Of a DNA stretch of 64,000 bases, positions 1 to 10,592 are shown piece by piece; position 1 is the stretch's first letter; each line of letters starts with the position of its first letter. Made by a program: the position numbers and the translations under genes. The stretch comes from Hordeum vulgare subsp. vulgare. Lineage: Eukaryota > Streptophyta > Magnoliopsida > Poales > Poaceae. The notes under the pieces were generated by a model, which was not told the DNA's origin, searched no databases, and saw only the letters and a program-made list of their open reading frames with translations. The DNA lies in contig NC_058522.1 of the NCBI RefSeq assembly GCF_904849725.1, positions 235,389,084 to 235,453,083 on the forward strand, written 5' to 3'.

Positions 1-5
1 GAGAG

Positions 6-278
6 ATGGATGCACACACTCAGAAAACCCTTGAAGAATTGCAGAATGGACAGTGCAACATGCTTAAGCGTAAGGCGTATCGTTGTGCGTTCTGTGGCAA
101 ATATCTGGACCCGTCTTTCATTAGTATTCTTGAGCATGCCGAAGGCGTTGCCAAAGACTACCAAATGAAGCATGGTGTGAGGGCGAAACACAAGGCGCTA
201 GCCCAATATCTTAGGAATTTGTCGGACAAAGAGAAGGTCGGAAGAAGGCGTTATGAGAACCAGCATGCTAAAGAATAG
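6..278 (+). CDS. zf-XS zinc-finger protein fragment (SGS3/FDM-like)
   Basis: The 90-residue frame carries a zf-XS-like finger at about residues 25-70: Tyr-Arg-Cys-x2-Cys, then LEHAEGV, then a His within RAKHKALAQYL. The C-x2-C...H...H spacing and the His-Ala-x-Gly-Val and His-x-Ala-Leu-x-x-Tyr-Leu signatures are those of the domain found in plant SGS3 and FDM/IDN2 proteins, which bind double-stranded RNA in trans-acting siRNA production or RNA-directed DNA methylation. In those proteins an XS domain normally follows. Here the frame ends about 20 residues after the finger, so the gene is truncated, or the rest is spliced or lost. The frame may begin before the window, so the listed Met is only the first one visible. 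Domain identity is fairly secure; function as a protein is not. Confidence 0.6.
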   Translation: MDAHTQKTLEELQNGQCNMLKRKAYRCAFCGKYLDPSFISILEHAEGVAKDYQMKHGVRAKHKALAQYLRNLSDKEKVGRRRYENQHAKE

Positions 279-699
279 ATGAATAATCGAAACCGTGAAG
301 AAGTTGTGGTTGGCATAAGTAGTCATTTGCGGTTGTTGTTTTTTTGGTGAAAATACCAATGAATATTTTTATTATCACAGTTTTGCAAATATGTTACATT
401 TATTAAATTTAATCATAAAAATGCATACTATTCAATTATTGATTTTTTTCAAATATTTTTAACCTTGCATCTAATAGTTTGCCATTTTATCGGTTAACCA
501 TTATTTTCATATATATACTGTGGAGTGCTTAAAATTATTCAAGATCAATTGGTGTACTGAGAGACTCATGCACATGCAATATGAACAACATTGTATTTTT
601 AGCTTTTCTTCAAAAGCACACCTGTGGTGGTCCTGGATCTTTTCTATTTGGCCAGCATTGGTAAGCTGCCAAATCTGCATCTGATCCGGCCCAACACTT
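279..699. other. AT-rich intergenic stretch
   Basis: After the zf-XS stop the sequence is strongly AT-rich, with poly-T and ATATATAC around 511-520. No reading frame or repeat is recognised. It could hold the 3' end of the upstream gene and the promoter of the next transcript, but no element is certain. Confidence 0.4.
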
Positions 700-1058
700 T
701 TGTTCCTTTTGTGGGCCTATGGCAGAGAGAAAAGCGAGCGATGTCCGCAACCCCAACCCCGACCCCATTCCCAATCCCACCACACTTCGTTTTTCCAAGA
801 GACAGAGAGGCGACGCGGAGGGCGACGACTAGAGTTTGCCAAGCTGTCACCTTGGCCGCCCCCGTCATCGTCAAATCGGTCGGATCCGCGACGACACCCA
901 CTCCCACCTACTCCGACCAAGAATCTCCACTCATTCATCCACAACGAAGGTCCGACAATGGCACCTCTTCTCCCCAATCCCTGGCCGCGCCGCCCGAAGC
1001 TCTGGTGGTGCCAGCTTCGAACAAGTCTACTCCAGCCCCATATGGTACCACTTCGCAG
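700..1058 (+). other. GC-rich leader-like exon, possible 5' UTR of the B3 gene
   Basis: A sharp rise in GC content, with C-rich runs near 750-790 and 890-930, ends in a strong splice-donor context (CGCAG|GTAAGA, GT at 1059-1060). Several open frames overlap here and give Pro/Arg/Ser-rich translations without a domain, as expected of a CpG-rich 5' leader. An acceptor (ATAG, 2222-2225) lies 7 bases before the ATG at 2232 of the B3 gene, so one intron 1059-2225 would place this as that gene's first, largely non-coding exon. This is inference from splice-site context only; no transcript evidence is available. Confidence 0.3.
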
Positions 1059-1189
1059 GTAAGATTGATCTTCCCTGCCCTTCGTATGTCGATCTGACTT
1101 TAATTTTATGATCTAGCATCACCGCCCAAGTTAAAATCTGACACTTGATTGTGAGCATGTTTCGGGTAATACGCAGATTTACTGTCAAG

Positions 1190-2010
1190 TTGTAGGTCAT
1201 ATTGCAACAAGTAATGTCACATCAAGATAATTTGAAAATGTACTGCATAATCATGGTTTTACTTTTTCGTATGGGTTGTAATGGGTAAACACTTTCATCA
1301 CAAGTAAGAGAAAATGGTGGATGTTGGCCAGCATACCTTGCTCGTCGACATATCCTTCACTATGATATCATCTTGCTTGACATATGCTATCAAGTACTTG
1401 TTCTCCTTGGAAAATGATCCCCCACTTCTAGATATAGAAAAAGTATATTTACAGGAGCATACACATGTTTTGGTTTGCGGGGATGGTTTGAAGGCGAGCA
1501 CAAAAGCAGTCCATGAGGAATTTTGTAATGATGGAATGAGGATCAGTTATAGTTTCATGTATTACTCGATGGTAGTATGCTGATTAGTGCATATTTTGAA
1601 GGATTTGTTAAATACAGACGGCTACTGATTGGTGCATGTTTTTGATGATATGTGCACACGTGTAACATTTATGGTTGGTGCATATTTCTGATGATTGTTG
1701 TTACTGATTACTTGAATTATGTTAGCCTATCTCCATGATAAGGTATGGGCTTGTTGGGGTCAATGAAGATTTGTTGTGAGCTAGTAGTTCATATTGCCAC
1801 AAATTCCTCACTGTTGGATTTTCTGCCATTATACTTCATAATCATGATTTTACTGGTTGGTATGGGTAGTAATGAGTATATACATAGCAAGGTATACAAA
1901 AGGGTGACTATTGGTCAGCATACGTTGCTCGTTCTCATAGCCTTCACTATGTTGTCGTGTTGCTTAAGAGATGCTATCATGTCCTTATTCTCACTGGAAA
2001 ATTATGAGTC
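1190..2010 (+). repeat. Diverged direct duplication, about 590 bp apart
   Basis: Roughly 1190-1417 and 1785-2006 align over most of their length: both hold CATATTGC, then CATAATCATG, then GGTATGGGT or CGTATGGGT, then CAGCATAC, TTGCTCGT and TTCACTATG, ending in CTGGAAAAT or TTGGAAAAT. The offset drifts between 587 and 592 bp. Both copies lie inside the proposed intron between the GC-rich leader and the B3 gene. No coding domain is seen in the short open frames here. Confidence 0.6.
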
Positions 2011-2225
2011 TAACCACTACTCTTGACTAGTCGTGTGAATAGTCTAGTAGTATCAATCTGGTTGTCGACTAGCTTTTTCGTGTAGATGTTTGTACATGAA
2101 CTACATACTTAGCAAGAAGTATGCGAAAAGATTATTCACATTGTCTATGGTGCTAACAAGTCATAATGTAAGACTGATTTCATATATCAATAACTACCAT
2201 TTGTTCATTGCAATGCATGCAATAG

Positions 2226-3302
2226 GTTTGAATGGCAAGGGAAACCATCCTCATTAGCAGTGAAGAGAGTGATCACCGGACCACCTCAAATTATGCTTCA
2301 GATGGCATTTCACATGGGAGTGACGGCTGTAGCGGTGTTGACGACACCTCCAGAGACTATGACACTGGTGATAGTTCTGATGGAGATGGATATGTCGACC
2401 ACGATCCCATCTTGGCAGACAGGGGTAAAGTTCTATATGGCTGGTCAGATATTAAATGAATCGTGAACTATCTAAAGTTGAGGTTTGAGTAACACTTTAT
2501 TACCACACATTACTCTGTTTGGGTTCTAGATGACCTTCCAAATCAACATTGACTGAACTAGAGCTTAAATAGAGCAGTGTTTAGTTGTTAGTTTAAATAA
2601 ATCAAATATTCATTTTGCCCATGGGTGGATGTGATTGGGTTATCTATGTCCTTCATTTCTTGATCATTGAAGTAGGCATTGATCATCAACCCAGTGCTGA
2701 TGTTCTAGATCTTATGTATGAAATTATTTAGTACTCTTGTCATATTAATTTTTTTTATGCAGGTCTGGGAATCATTGTGAGAAGAGGAGGTTTCGAGGGT
2801 CACATCTTCTACGGCAACCATGTATTGCTAGACTAGATTAGGTGGGACAGTCTCAAATCAATAGTAAAGCATTGCAAACCTACCATACCATACTATGCAT
2901 CCACCGTCACTCACTCGACAGTCATCAGTGGGAAGAGAAAGATGGTAAACACTTGGATTTTTTTGTGTGTAAATCATACTTCACAAGTGAAAATGTCATC
3001 ATGTAACATTATTTATTTGCTTGTGCAATCAGTGCTTCTCAAAGGATTACAGTGAGGCCTACCTCAAAGGTTATCTACGACAGCCCATGGTTGTGCGTGT
3101 CACCAACAAACGTTTTGAAGGTTCTAAAAATTTCTCGTTCAAGATGGGCAAGAAGGACGGGCGTGCGATCATGACGAAGAACTGGAGAGAAGTCGTTGAG
3201 GGCGCCAAAATGAAAGAAGATCATATGGCTATTTTCAGGTTCATGGAAAGGAGGGAAGGTGGGCTTAAGGTGAACATGGCTAGTGGCATGAAGATTCATT
3301 GA
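2226..3302 (+). pseudogene. B3-domain DNA-binding protein gene (REM-like), three exons, one in-frame stop
   Basis: The proposed exons are 2226-2424 (ATG 2232), 2763-2944 and 3033-3302. Introns 2425-2762 and 2945-3032 both have GT..AG ends, and the reading phase is kept across both (phase 1, then phase 0). Exon 1 encodes a Ser/Asp/Glu-rich acidic segment (ISSEESDH, DTGDSSDGDG) like the linkers of grass B3 proteins. Exons 2 and 3 encode a B3-type fold: PTIPYYAS, FSKDYSEAYLKGYL, then GRAIMTKNWREVVEGA and KEDHMAIFRF, matching the strands and the 'LTKGWKxFV...GDxxxF' block of plant B3 domains. A TAG at 2834-2836 lies just before the B3 block, in a context where CAG (Gln) would fit. Either the copy is dead or the true splice differs. 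Members bind DNA as nuclear regulators; this one has a single B3 domain and no recognised second domain. Confidence 0.6.
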
Positions 3303-3779
3303 CCCATGTGAAGAATCATGACTGAATGGCCTAGTTTGACGCTAGTTGTTATAATATGTATGTACTAGCCAGTAACTGGAAGTTGGTAGTATCAGCTTTT
3401 GGGTCCAGTACGTGGAACTTACTAGTAATTGGTACTTGGTGGTAACTGGTACTTTGTTAGTATAACTTTTGGGTCCGACTGGATATGAAGATCAGTGAGT
3501 AAGTGGAACCTAGCAGTAACTGGTTGGTGGTAGTATGAACTTATGTGGCGTAATGTACTTGTTATGCAAGTCCATATATAATGCATCCTGGTACCCTCCT
3601 TGGTATCATTACCTTTATGGACTGCAATGATATTGCCTTTTTGCCATAGTTTTAAAGTGATGCTAGTATTTTTTAAATCAAATCTAACCGGGTTTCATAT
3701 GGATTAGATGCTACTTTCATATTTAGAACGAGTTTTTCTGTGTTGGCTAGTATAGTTATTTTGAAAATGAGGTTTGTAT
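3303..3779. other. 3' flank of the B3 gene
   Basis: The sequence is AT-rich with loose internal repetition of AACTGG and TTTTGGGTCC blocks (about 3375-3480). It plausibly contains the 3' UTR of the B3 gene. No open frame or element is recognised. Confidence 0.35.
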
Positions 3780-4486
3780 GTGTTGCACAAAAAAATGCAA
3801 TGCAAAAAACAAAAAACTTGCTCGTCGAAGCTTTTGTATTTAAAAAATGATGTTTCTGTTATTTTGTAAATGCCATGCTATTTCAAAAACAGAGCAAACC
3901 AGTATGTTATTTTAAAATTTTAAAAACAGCATACTTAAAAAACATGCTATTTTTAAAACAGCGTAATAAAAAAATGATATTTTCAAAATCAGCATGCTAC
4001 ATTCAAAACAACATATTTAAAAAAGCATGCAATTTTTGAAATCAACATGTTAATTTAAAATTAGCATATTGAAAACAGCGTTATATTTTAAAATCAGGAC
4101 GTTATTTTGAAATCAGCATGCTATTTTTAAAAACAACATATTCAAAATCAGCATGCTTTTTTTGAAATCAAAATGCTATTTTTGAAATCAGCATGCTATT
4201 TTAAAAATAGCATATTGGAAAAGCATTATATTTTTAAAAGCAGCATGCTATTTTTCAAATTAGCATGCTTATTTTAAAAATAGCATATTGAAAATAGCAT
4301 GCTATTTTTAAAATAGCATGGTATTTTAAAAACAGCATATCGAAAACAACATTATAATTTGAAAATCGGTATGCTATTTTTAAAATAGCACGGTATTTTA
4401 AAAACAACACAATCAAAGCAGCATGCTATTATAAATGCACATATTCATGCTATTTTCAATTGAACATGCTTTTTCAAATGAACATG
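3780..4486. repeat. AT-rich dispersed-tandem repeat with GCATGCTATTTTTAAAA core
   Basis: The motif AGCATGCTATTTTTAAAA and degenerate forms (AACAGCATATT, AATTAGCATGC) recur dozens of times at irregular spacing of about 20-35 bp. The unit combines the palindrome GCATGC with A/T runs. The same repeat resumes at 42607 directly after element A, so A inserted into one repeat block. Confidence 0.75.
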
Positions 4487-5178
4487 TGATACGTCCATTT
4501 TGCATCATGCTTTCATGTTGATATTTATCGCTTTATGGGATGTTATTACACTTGACGGTAAAATACTTATGCCTTTTCTCTCTTATTTTATAAGGTTTAC
4601 ATGAAGAGGGAGAATGCCGGCAGCTGGAATTCTGGTCTGAAAAAGGAGAAAGTTTGAGATACCTATTCCGCGCAACTCCAAAAGCCGTGAAAATCAATGA
4701 GGAATTATTTTGGAATTTATAAACAATACTGGACAGAAGAAGTACCAGAGGGGAGCCACCAGGAGGCCACAAGCCTGCCAAGCGCGGCCTACCCCTGGCC
4801 GCGCCTAGGTGGCTTGTGGGCCCCATGTTGCCCCTCTGGCTCCCATCTTTTGCTATAAGGAGGGTTCCGTTCCAGAAAAAATCAGGAGGAGGCTTTCAGG
4901 AGGAGTCGCCGCCGCCACGAGGCGGAACTTGAGCAGAACCAATCTAGAGCTCCGGCAGGGTCGTCGTGTCGGGGAAACTTCCCTCTCGGAGGGGGAAATC
5001 GTCGGCATCGTCATCACCAACCCTCCTCTCATCGGAGGGGACTCATCACCATCAACATCTTCATCGGCACCATCTCATCTCCAAACCCTAGTTCATCTCT
5101 CGTAACCAATCTCCGTCTCGCGACTCTGATTGGTACTTGTAAGGTTGCTAGTAGTGTTAATTACTCTTTGTAGTTGAT
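4487..5178 (+). repeat. Element A, LTR1 (5' part), interrupted by element C
   Basis: This copy matches LTR3 from TGATACGTCC through GTAGTTGAT, then stops at 5178 where C begins. LTR3 continues GCTAGTTGGATTACTC at the same point, so the remainder of LTR1 was lost beyond C. It contains the GC-rich hairpin (4745-4839) and a C/G-rich segment near 4880-5000. Confidence 0.75.
4745..4839. other. GC-rich long hairpin in LTR1 of A
   Basis: The arms CCAGAGGGG (4745-4753) and CCCCTCTGG (4831-4839) enclose CCACAAGCC (4767-4775) and GGCTTGTGG (4811-4819), with GCGCGGCC opposite GGCCGCGC around a short loop. Equivalent hairpins occur in LTR3 (31106-31201) and in both LTRs of B (32578-32671, 41287-41381), so the structure is conserved despite sequence drift. 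Confidence 0.7.
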
Positions 5179-6694
5179 TGCTACCTCTTGAGATTGCGTT
5201 GGTTTTTCCCTTGAAGAGGAAAGGGTGATGCAGCACGGTAGCAGTAAGTATTTCCCTAAGTTTGAGAACCAAGGTAACAATCCAGTAGGAGTATCAAGGC
5301 AAGTCTCCAAAGTACCTGCGCAAAAACATGCAAACTTGCACCCAACGCTACAAAGGGGTTGTCAATCCCTTCACGGTTAATTGCAAGGTGAGATCCGAAG
5401 GAGGAAAGTGCAACAAAGTCAAAGAGTAGAGCTGAAAATATGATGTGCAGTAGACCCGGGGGCCATAGTGTTCACTAGAGGCTTCTCTCATCATAGCAAG
5501 TATTATGGTGGATGAACGAATTACTGTCGAGCAATTGATAGAACCGCACAAAGTCATGACGATATCTAAGGAAATGATCATACATATAGGCATCATGTCC
5601 GAGACAAGTAGACCGATACTTTCTGCATCTACTACTATTACTCCACACATCGACCGCTATCCAGCATGCATCTAGTGTATTAAGTTCATGACAAACGGAG
5701 TAACGCCTTAAGCAAGATGACATGATGTAGAGGGATAAATTCATGCAATAGATATAAACCCCATCTTCTTACCCTTGATGGCAACAACACGATACGTGCC
5801 TCTCTACCCCTTCTGTCACTGGGTGAGGTCACCGCACGGTATGAACCCAAAACCAAGCACTTCTCCCATTGCAAGAATTATAGATCAAGCTGGCCAAACG
5901 AAACCCACAACTCAAAGAGAATTACAAGGATATGAAATCATGCATATAAGAGATCAGAAGAAACTCAAATAAGATTCATAGATAATCTGATCATAAATCC
6001 ACAATTCATCGGATCTCGACAAACACACCGCAAAAGAGGATTACATCGGATTGATCTCCATGAAGATCATGGAGAACTTTGTATTGAAGATCCAAGAGAG
6101 AGAAGAAACCATCTAGCTACTAGCTATGGACCCGAAGGTCTATGGTGAACTACTCATGCATCTTCGGAGAGGCAATGGTGTTGATTGAGAAGCCCTCCGT
6201 GTCTGAATCCCCCCTCCGGCAGGGCACCAGAACGTGCCCCAGATGGTATCTTGCGGAGGCAGAAGCTTGCGGCGGCGGAAAAGTATTTCCGTGGCTCTTT
6301 TTCGTGGTTTCAGATTTTTAGGGAATTTATAGGCAGAAGAACTAGGGCAGGGGAGCCACAGATGGCCCACAAGCCTACTAGGCCCCCCTAGGCCGGGCCT
6401 GGGTGGCTTGTGATCTCCTCCGAGGTCCCCTCCCTTGGTTCTCAAGTCTCCTGTGTGTCTTCTGTTATGGAAAAAATCATTCCGCACATTTTATTCCGTT
6501 TGGACTCCGTTCAATATTCTCCTCTGAAAAAGGTCAATAACACGGAAAAAACAAGAACTAGCACTTGGCACTGAGTTAATAGGTTAGTCCCAAAAAAGAT
6601 ATAAAATAGCATATTCATGCATACAAAACATCCAAAGATGACAAGATAATAGCATGGAACCATCAAAAATTATAGATACGTTGGAGGCGTATCA
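5179..6694 (-). repeat. Element C 3' LTR
   Basis: The 1,516-bp LTR reads on the - strand from TGATACGCCTCCAACG (ending at 6694) to GAGGTAGCA (5179). The polypurine tract AACTTGGGGATGC lies immediately upstream on the - strand (about 6695-6708). Small open frames inside are repeated in the 5' LTR copy and are LTR sequence, not genes. A hairpin with CCACAAGCC and GGCTTGTG arms lies near 6365-6412. Confidence 0.8.
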
Positions 6695-9465
6695 AGCATC
6701 CCCAAGTTTAACCCTTGCTCGTCCTCGAGTAGGGAAGTGATAAAGACTGAATTTTTGATGTGGAATGCTACCTAACATATTTGTCCTTTGTAACTTCTTT
6801 CTTGTGGCATGAATGTTCAGATCCGTGAGATTCAAAACAATAGTTTGCTATTGACATGAAAACAATAATACTTCAAGCAAACTAGCAAGGTAATCATGAA
6901 CTTTCGAAATAAGAAGGCCAAAGAAAGTTAACCCTAGAAAATCATATAGTCTGGCTATGCTCCATTATCCCCACACAACGAATTTCAATCATGCACAACC
7001 CCGGTATTGGCCAAGTAATTTTTTTCGCACTCTTACTTTCTCAAACCTTTTCAACTCTCACGCAATACATGAGCATGAGCCATGGATATAGCACTATAGG
7101 TGGAATAGAGTGTGGTGGAGGTTGTGAGGCAAAAAGGAGGAGATGGTCACATTGACTCGGTGTACTAATGAGCTATGGAGATGCCCATCAATACATATCA
7201 ATGTGAATGAGTAGGGATTACCATGCAACGGATGCATGAGAGCTATAAGTATGTGAAAGCTCAAAAGAAGAACTAGTGGGTGTGCATCCAACTTGCTTGC
7301 TCACGAAGACCTAGGGCAATTTTGAGGAAGCCCGTCATTGGAATATACAAGCCAAGTTATATAACAAAAATTCCCACTAGTATATGGAAGTGTCAAACCA
7401 AGAGACTCTCTACCATGAAGAACATGGTGCTATTTCGAAGCACAAGTGTGGAAAAAGAGATTAGCATTGTCTCTTCTCTCTTTTCTCTCATTTTTTTTTG
7501 TTTGGGCTCTTTGGCCTCTTTTTTCTTATTTTTTTTGGTGGGCATCGTTGGCCTCTTTTTTTTATTTCCTCACATGGGACAATGCTCTAATAATGATGAT
7601 CATCACACTTTTATTTACTCACAACTCAATACTTAGAAGAATGATGACTTTATAGGAAATGCCTCCGGTAGTGTACCGGGATGTGCAACGATCTAGCTTA
7701 GTGTATGACATTGAAATATCTCGCTAGATATCTTACGATCATGCAATGGCAATATGAAAGTGACGTCACATGTCATGAGATAGAACGATGGTAGTTGCAT
7801 GGCAATATATCTCGGAATGGCTATGAAAATGCCATAATAGGTAGGTATGGTGGCTGTTTTGAGGAAGGTACATGATGGGTTTGTGCACCGGCGAAAATTG
7901 CACGGCACTAGAGAGGCTAGCAATGGTGGAAGGTGAAAGTGCATCTATACCATGGGCTCACATTAGTCATGTAGAACTCATATTCTTATTGCGAAAGTTT
8001 TTATTAGTAATCAAAACAAAGTGCTAAACACATACTCCTAGGGGGAGGGTTGGTAGGTGTTAACCATCGCGCGATCCCGACCACAATACAAAGGATGAAA
8101 TCAATAAATCAATTATGCTCCGACTTCCTAACATAGTGGTTCACCATACGTGCATTCTACGGGAATAACTAACTTCAACACAAGTATTTATAGATTCACA
8201 ACACCCTACTAACATAACTCTAATATTACCAAATCCATGTCTCAAAACTAATTGAGAGGAATCAAACTTCTCTTTATAATCAATGCACATGAATATGGAA
8301 GTTTTGATTACATCCTCTTTGGATGCCTATCATCTTTAGGACTACTTTCATAGCACAAGCCAATTACTCAGCTACTCAAAGAGAGCACTCTCAAAAAGAT
8401 ATAAGTGAAGATCGAGAGTTCTTATTTCTCCAAAATATGACACCGTGCTCTAAAAAGATCTAAGTGAAGCACTTAGAGCAAAGTTATCTAGCTCAAAAGA
8501 TATAAGTGAAGCACATGCCAGCTAAATTGCCTAACTCAAAAGATATAAGCGAAGCTCAAGGAGTATTCTAGCAAAATCACGATGAGTGCGTGTCTCTCTC
8601 GAAAAGGTGTGCAGCAAGAATGATTGTGACACAACAACAAAAAAGACTCCTATAATACACGATGCTCCAAGCAAAACACATATCAAGTGGTGAATAAAAT
8701 TATAGCTCCAAGTAACGTTACCGATGGATTCAAGACGAAAGAGGGGATGCCTTCCCGGGGCATCCTCAAACTTAGGCTTTTTGGTGTGCTTGAATTTGGC
8801 TTGGGATGCCTTGCGCATCCCCAAGCTTGAGATCTTTCCACTCCGATTGTCCATGAGAACATCACCCAAAACTTGAAAACTTCACAACACAAAACTTAAA
8901 CAGAAACTCGTCATATCATTAGCATAAGAAAACAAACTACCAACTCTTTAGGTACTGTAGCAAACTTGATTTCTATTTATACTGATGTTAGATTACTGTA
9001 TTCTCACTTTTCCATGGCTAGTACCCCCCCTGATACTATCCATAGTTTCATCAAAATAAGCAATCAACACAACAAAAACAGAATCTGTCAAAAATAGACC
9101 AATCTGTATACTTCATATACTTATGGTATCTCAAAAATTCTGGAAATTTATGACAATTTGGTAAATTGGCATATCAACCATCATCAAAAAGAATCAACTC
9201 AAAACCTCTTTCTGGATAGGAATTAAAAATAATTTCGTGAGCACAAAGTTTCTGTCTTTTTCAGCATGATCAAACAACCATCACCAAAACTAATCATAAA
9301 GGTTTTACTTGGCACAAACACAAAAAGAAACACAAAAAACAAAATCATAATAGAATTATGATGGTGTGTACACAACAAAACAGAAATCAAAAAGCAAAGA
9401 TAAATTCATTGGGTTGCCTCTCAACAAGTGCTATTGTTTAACGCCCTTAGCTAGGCATTCAATAT
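6695..9465 (-). other. Element C internal domain, non-coding part
   Basis: This 2.8-kb stretch lies between the polypurine tract and the coding remnant. It contains AT-rich sequence, a T-rich run (7470-7570) and a diverged short tandem repeat near 8385-8560, in which CAAAAAGATATAAGTGAAG-like units recur four to five times. Short frames are scattered but no conserved domain is recognisable. Confidence 0.55.
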
Positions 9466-10056
9466 TCAATGATGCTCACATAAAAGATAGCAATCGGACA
9501 CGAAGAGAGCATCATGAAACATGTGACAAACATATCTAAGTCTAACACACTTCCTATGCATAGGCATTTTATAGGAAAACAAATTATCAAAACAAGCAAT
9601 AACTACCATATGCAAGGAAGAAGAAAGAGACAATATCAATCTCAACATAACGAGAGGTAAAATAGTAACATGAAAGTTTCTACCACAATATTTTCCTCTC
9701 TCATAACAATTACATGTGGGATCATATTCAAATTCAACAATATAGCTATCACATAGGATATTCTTTTCATGATCCACATGCATGCAAAGTTGACGCTCTT
9801 CGAAAATAGTGGGATTATCATCAACTAAAGTCATGACTTCTCCAAACCCACTTTCAATATTATTGCAAATATCATATTCATGATGAGGCTTAAACAAATT
9901 TTCAAGATCATAAGAAAAATTATCACCCCAATCACGATCATTGCAACAAGTAGTGGACATAGCAAAACTAGAATCCCCAAGCTTAGGGTTTTGCATATTT
10001 TTAGCATGATTGCCATTAATAGAATTCATAGTGAAACCAGCAATCATGCTTTTCAT
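9466..10056 (-). pseudogene. Element C internal ORF, downstream part; no known domain
   Basis: The 196-residue frame (MKSMIAGFTMNSING...) has an acidic, Cys/His-containing middle: ESGFGEVMTLVDDNPTIFEE, CMHVDHEKNILCDSYIVEF, then NCYERGKYCGRNFHVT. The last third is hydrophobic and basic. I do not recognise a catalytic or binding motif. It overlaps, in another frame, the end of the next upstream frame (10016-10402), and the shared segment suggests one original frame broken by a frameshift near 10016-10056. It is the only substantial coding candidate in this pol-less element and may be a gag-like or element-specific protein. Function unknown. Confidence 0.4.
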
Positions 10057-10402
10057 TCAAGGAGCCCTCGTGAATCACTTCATAAATTTCTTCATCACAA
10101 TTTTCAGATTCGCGCATCTCAAGCAAAACTTCATAAAGATAATCTAGTGCACAAAACTTACTAGCAATTGGATCAACATAATTGGATCTCTTAAAGAGAT
10201 TAGCAAGTGGATGAGGATCCATATCAATAGATTTCAGCAAGCGAAGATGCAAGCATATTGAAGGCACATGGCAACACAAGCAAACAAAAAGCAAGCCAAA
10301 GAAAGGGCGAACGAAAAAGGCAAATACTTTTGTAAATTTTGTTTTTTTCCAGAAGTGGGGGAGAGGAAAATGAGAGGCAAAAGGCAAAAAAAGTAAATGC
10401 AA
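10016..10402 (-). pseudogene. Element C internal ORF, upstream part; no known domain
   Basis: The most plausible start is the Met at 10222 (MDPHPLANLFKRSNY...), giving about 68 residues that end EIYEVIHEGSLNEKHDCWF before a stop at 10016. The frame upstream of 10222 is hydrophobic leader-like sequence and is probably untranslated leader. The acidic segment ESENCDEEIYEV reads like ordinary coding sequence and leads, with a frameshift, into the 9466-10056 frame. It lies about 0.2 kb downstream of the primer-site array, the position where gag usually starts. No domain is recognised. Confidence 0.4.
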
Positions 10403-10439
10403 GAGATGAGTTTGCGACAGTTACTTGGATAAGCTTCAC

Positions 10440-10592
10440 CTAGAACAGTCCCCGGTGCCAGAAATTGACACGTTGGAGGAAGACTATTCTTGACTTGATG
10501 CTCCCGAGCAACGGCGCCAGAAATTGGCACGTTGACGGGAGACTATTCTTGACTTGATATTCCTCCTCAGCAACGGCGCCAGAAATCCTTCT
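10440..10592 (-). repeat. Element C primer-binding-site region with three PBS-like modules
   Basis: On the - strand, TTCTGGCGCCGTTGC occurs at about 10571-10586 next to the 5' LTR and again about 65 bp further in (about 10510-10524). A degenerate TTCTGGCACCGGG copy lies near 10450-10463. The modules are separated by near-identical spacers containing ATCAAGTCAAGAATAGTC. The LTR-adjacent copy should be the functional primer site (Asp-tRNA-like TGGCGCCGTTG). Confidence 0.6.

Noticed and set aside
624..1111. Pro/Arg-rich frames of 90-157 codons in the GC-rich leader
   Set aside because: Three phases on both strands are open at once because of base composition, and none has a domain. A 5' leader is a simpler reading.
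5348..5874. Small - strand frames (such as MNLSLYIMSSCLRRY) repeated at 10760-11241
   Set aside because: They are LTR copies of element C, lie in several phases, and differ by indels between the two LTRs.
7446..7655. Hydrophobic 69-residue frame that looks like a membrane protein
   Set aside because: It comes from a T-rich run in C's internal domain; Phe, Leu and Ser are forced by composition, and no family or start context supports it.
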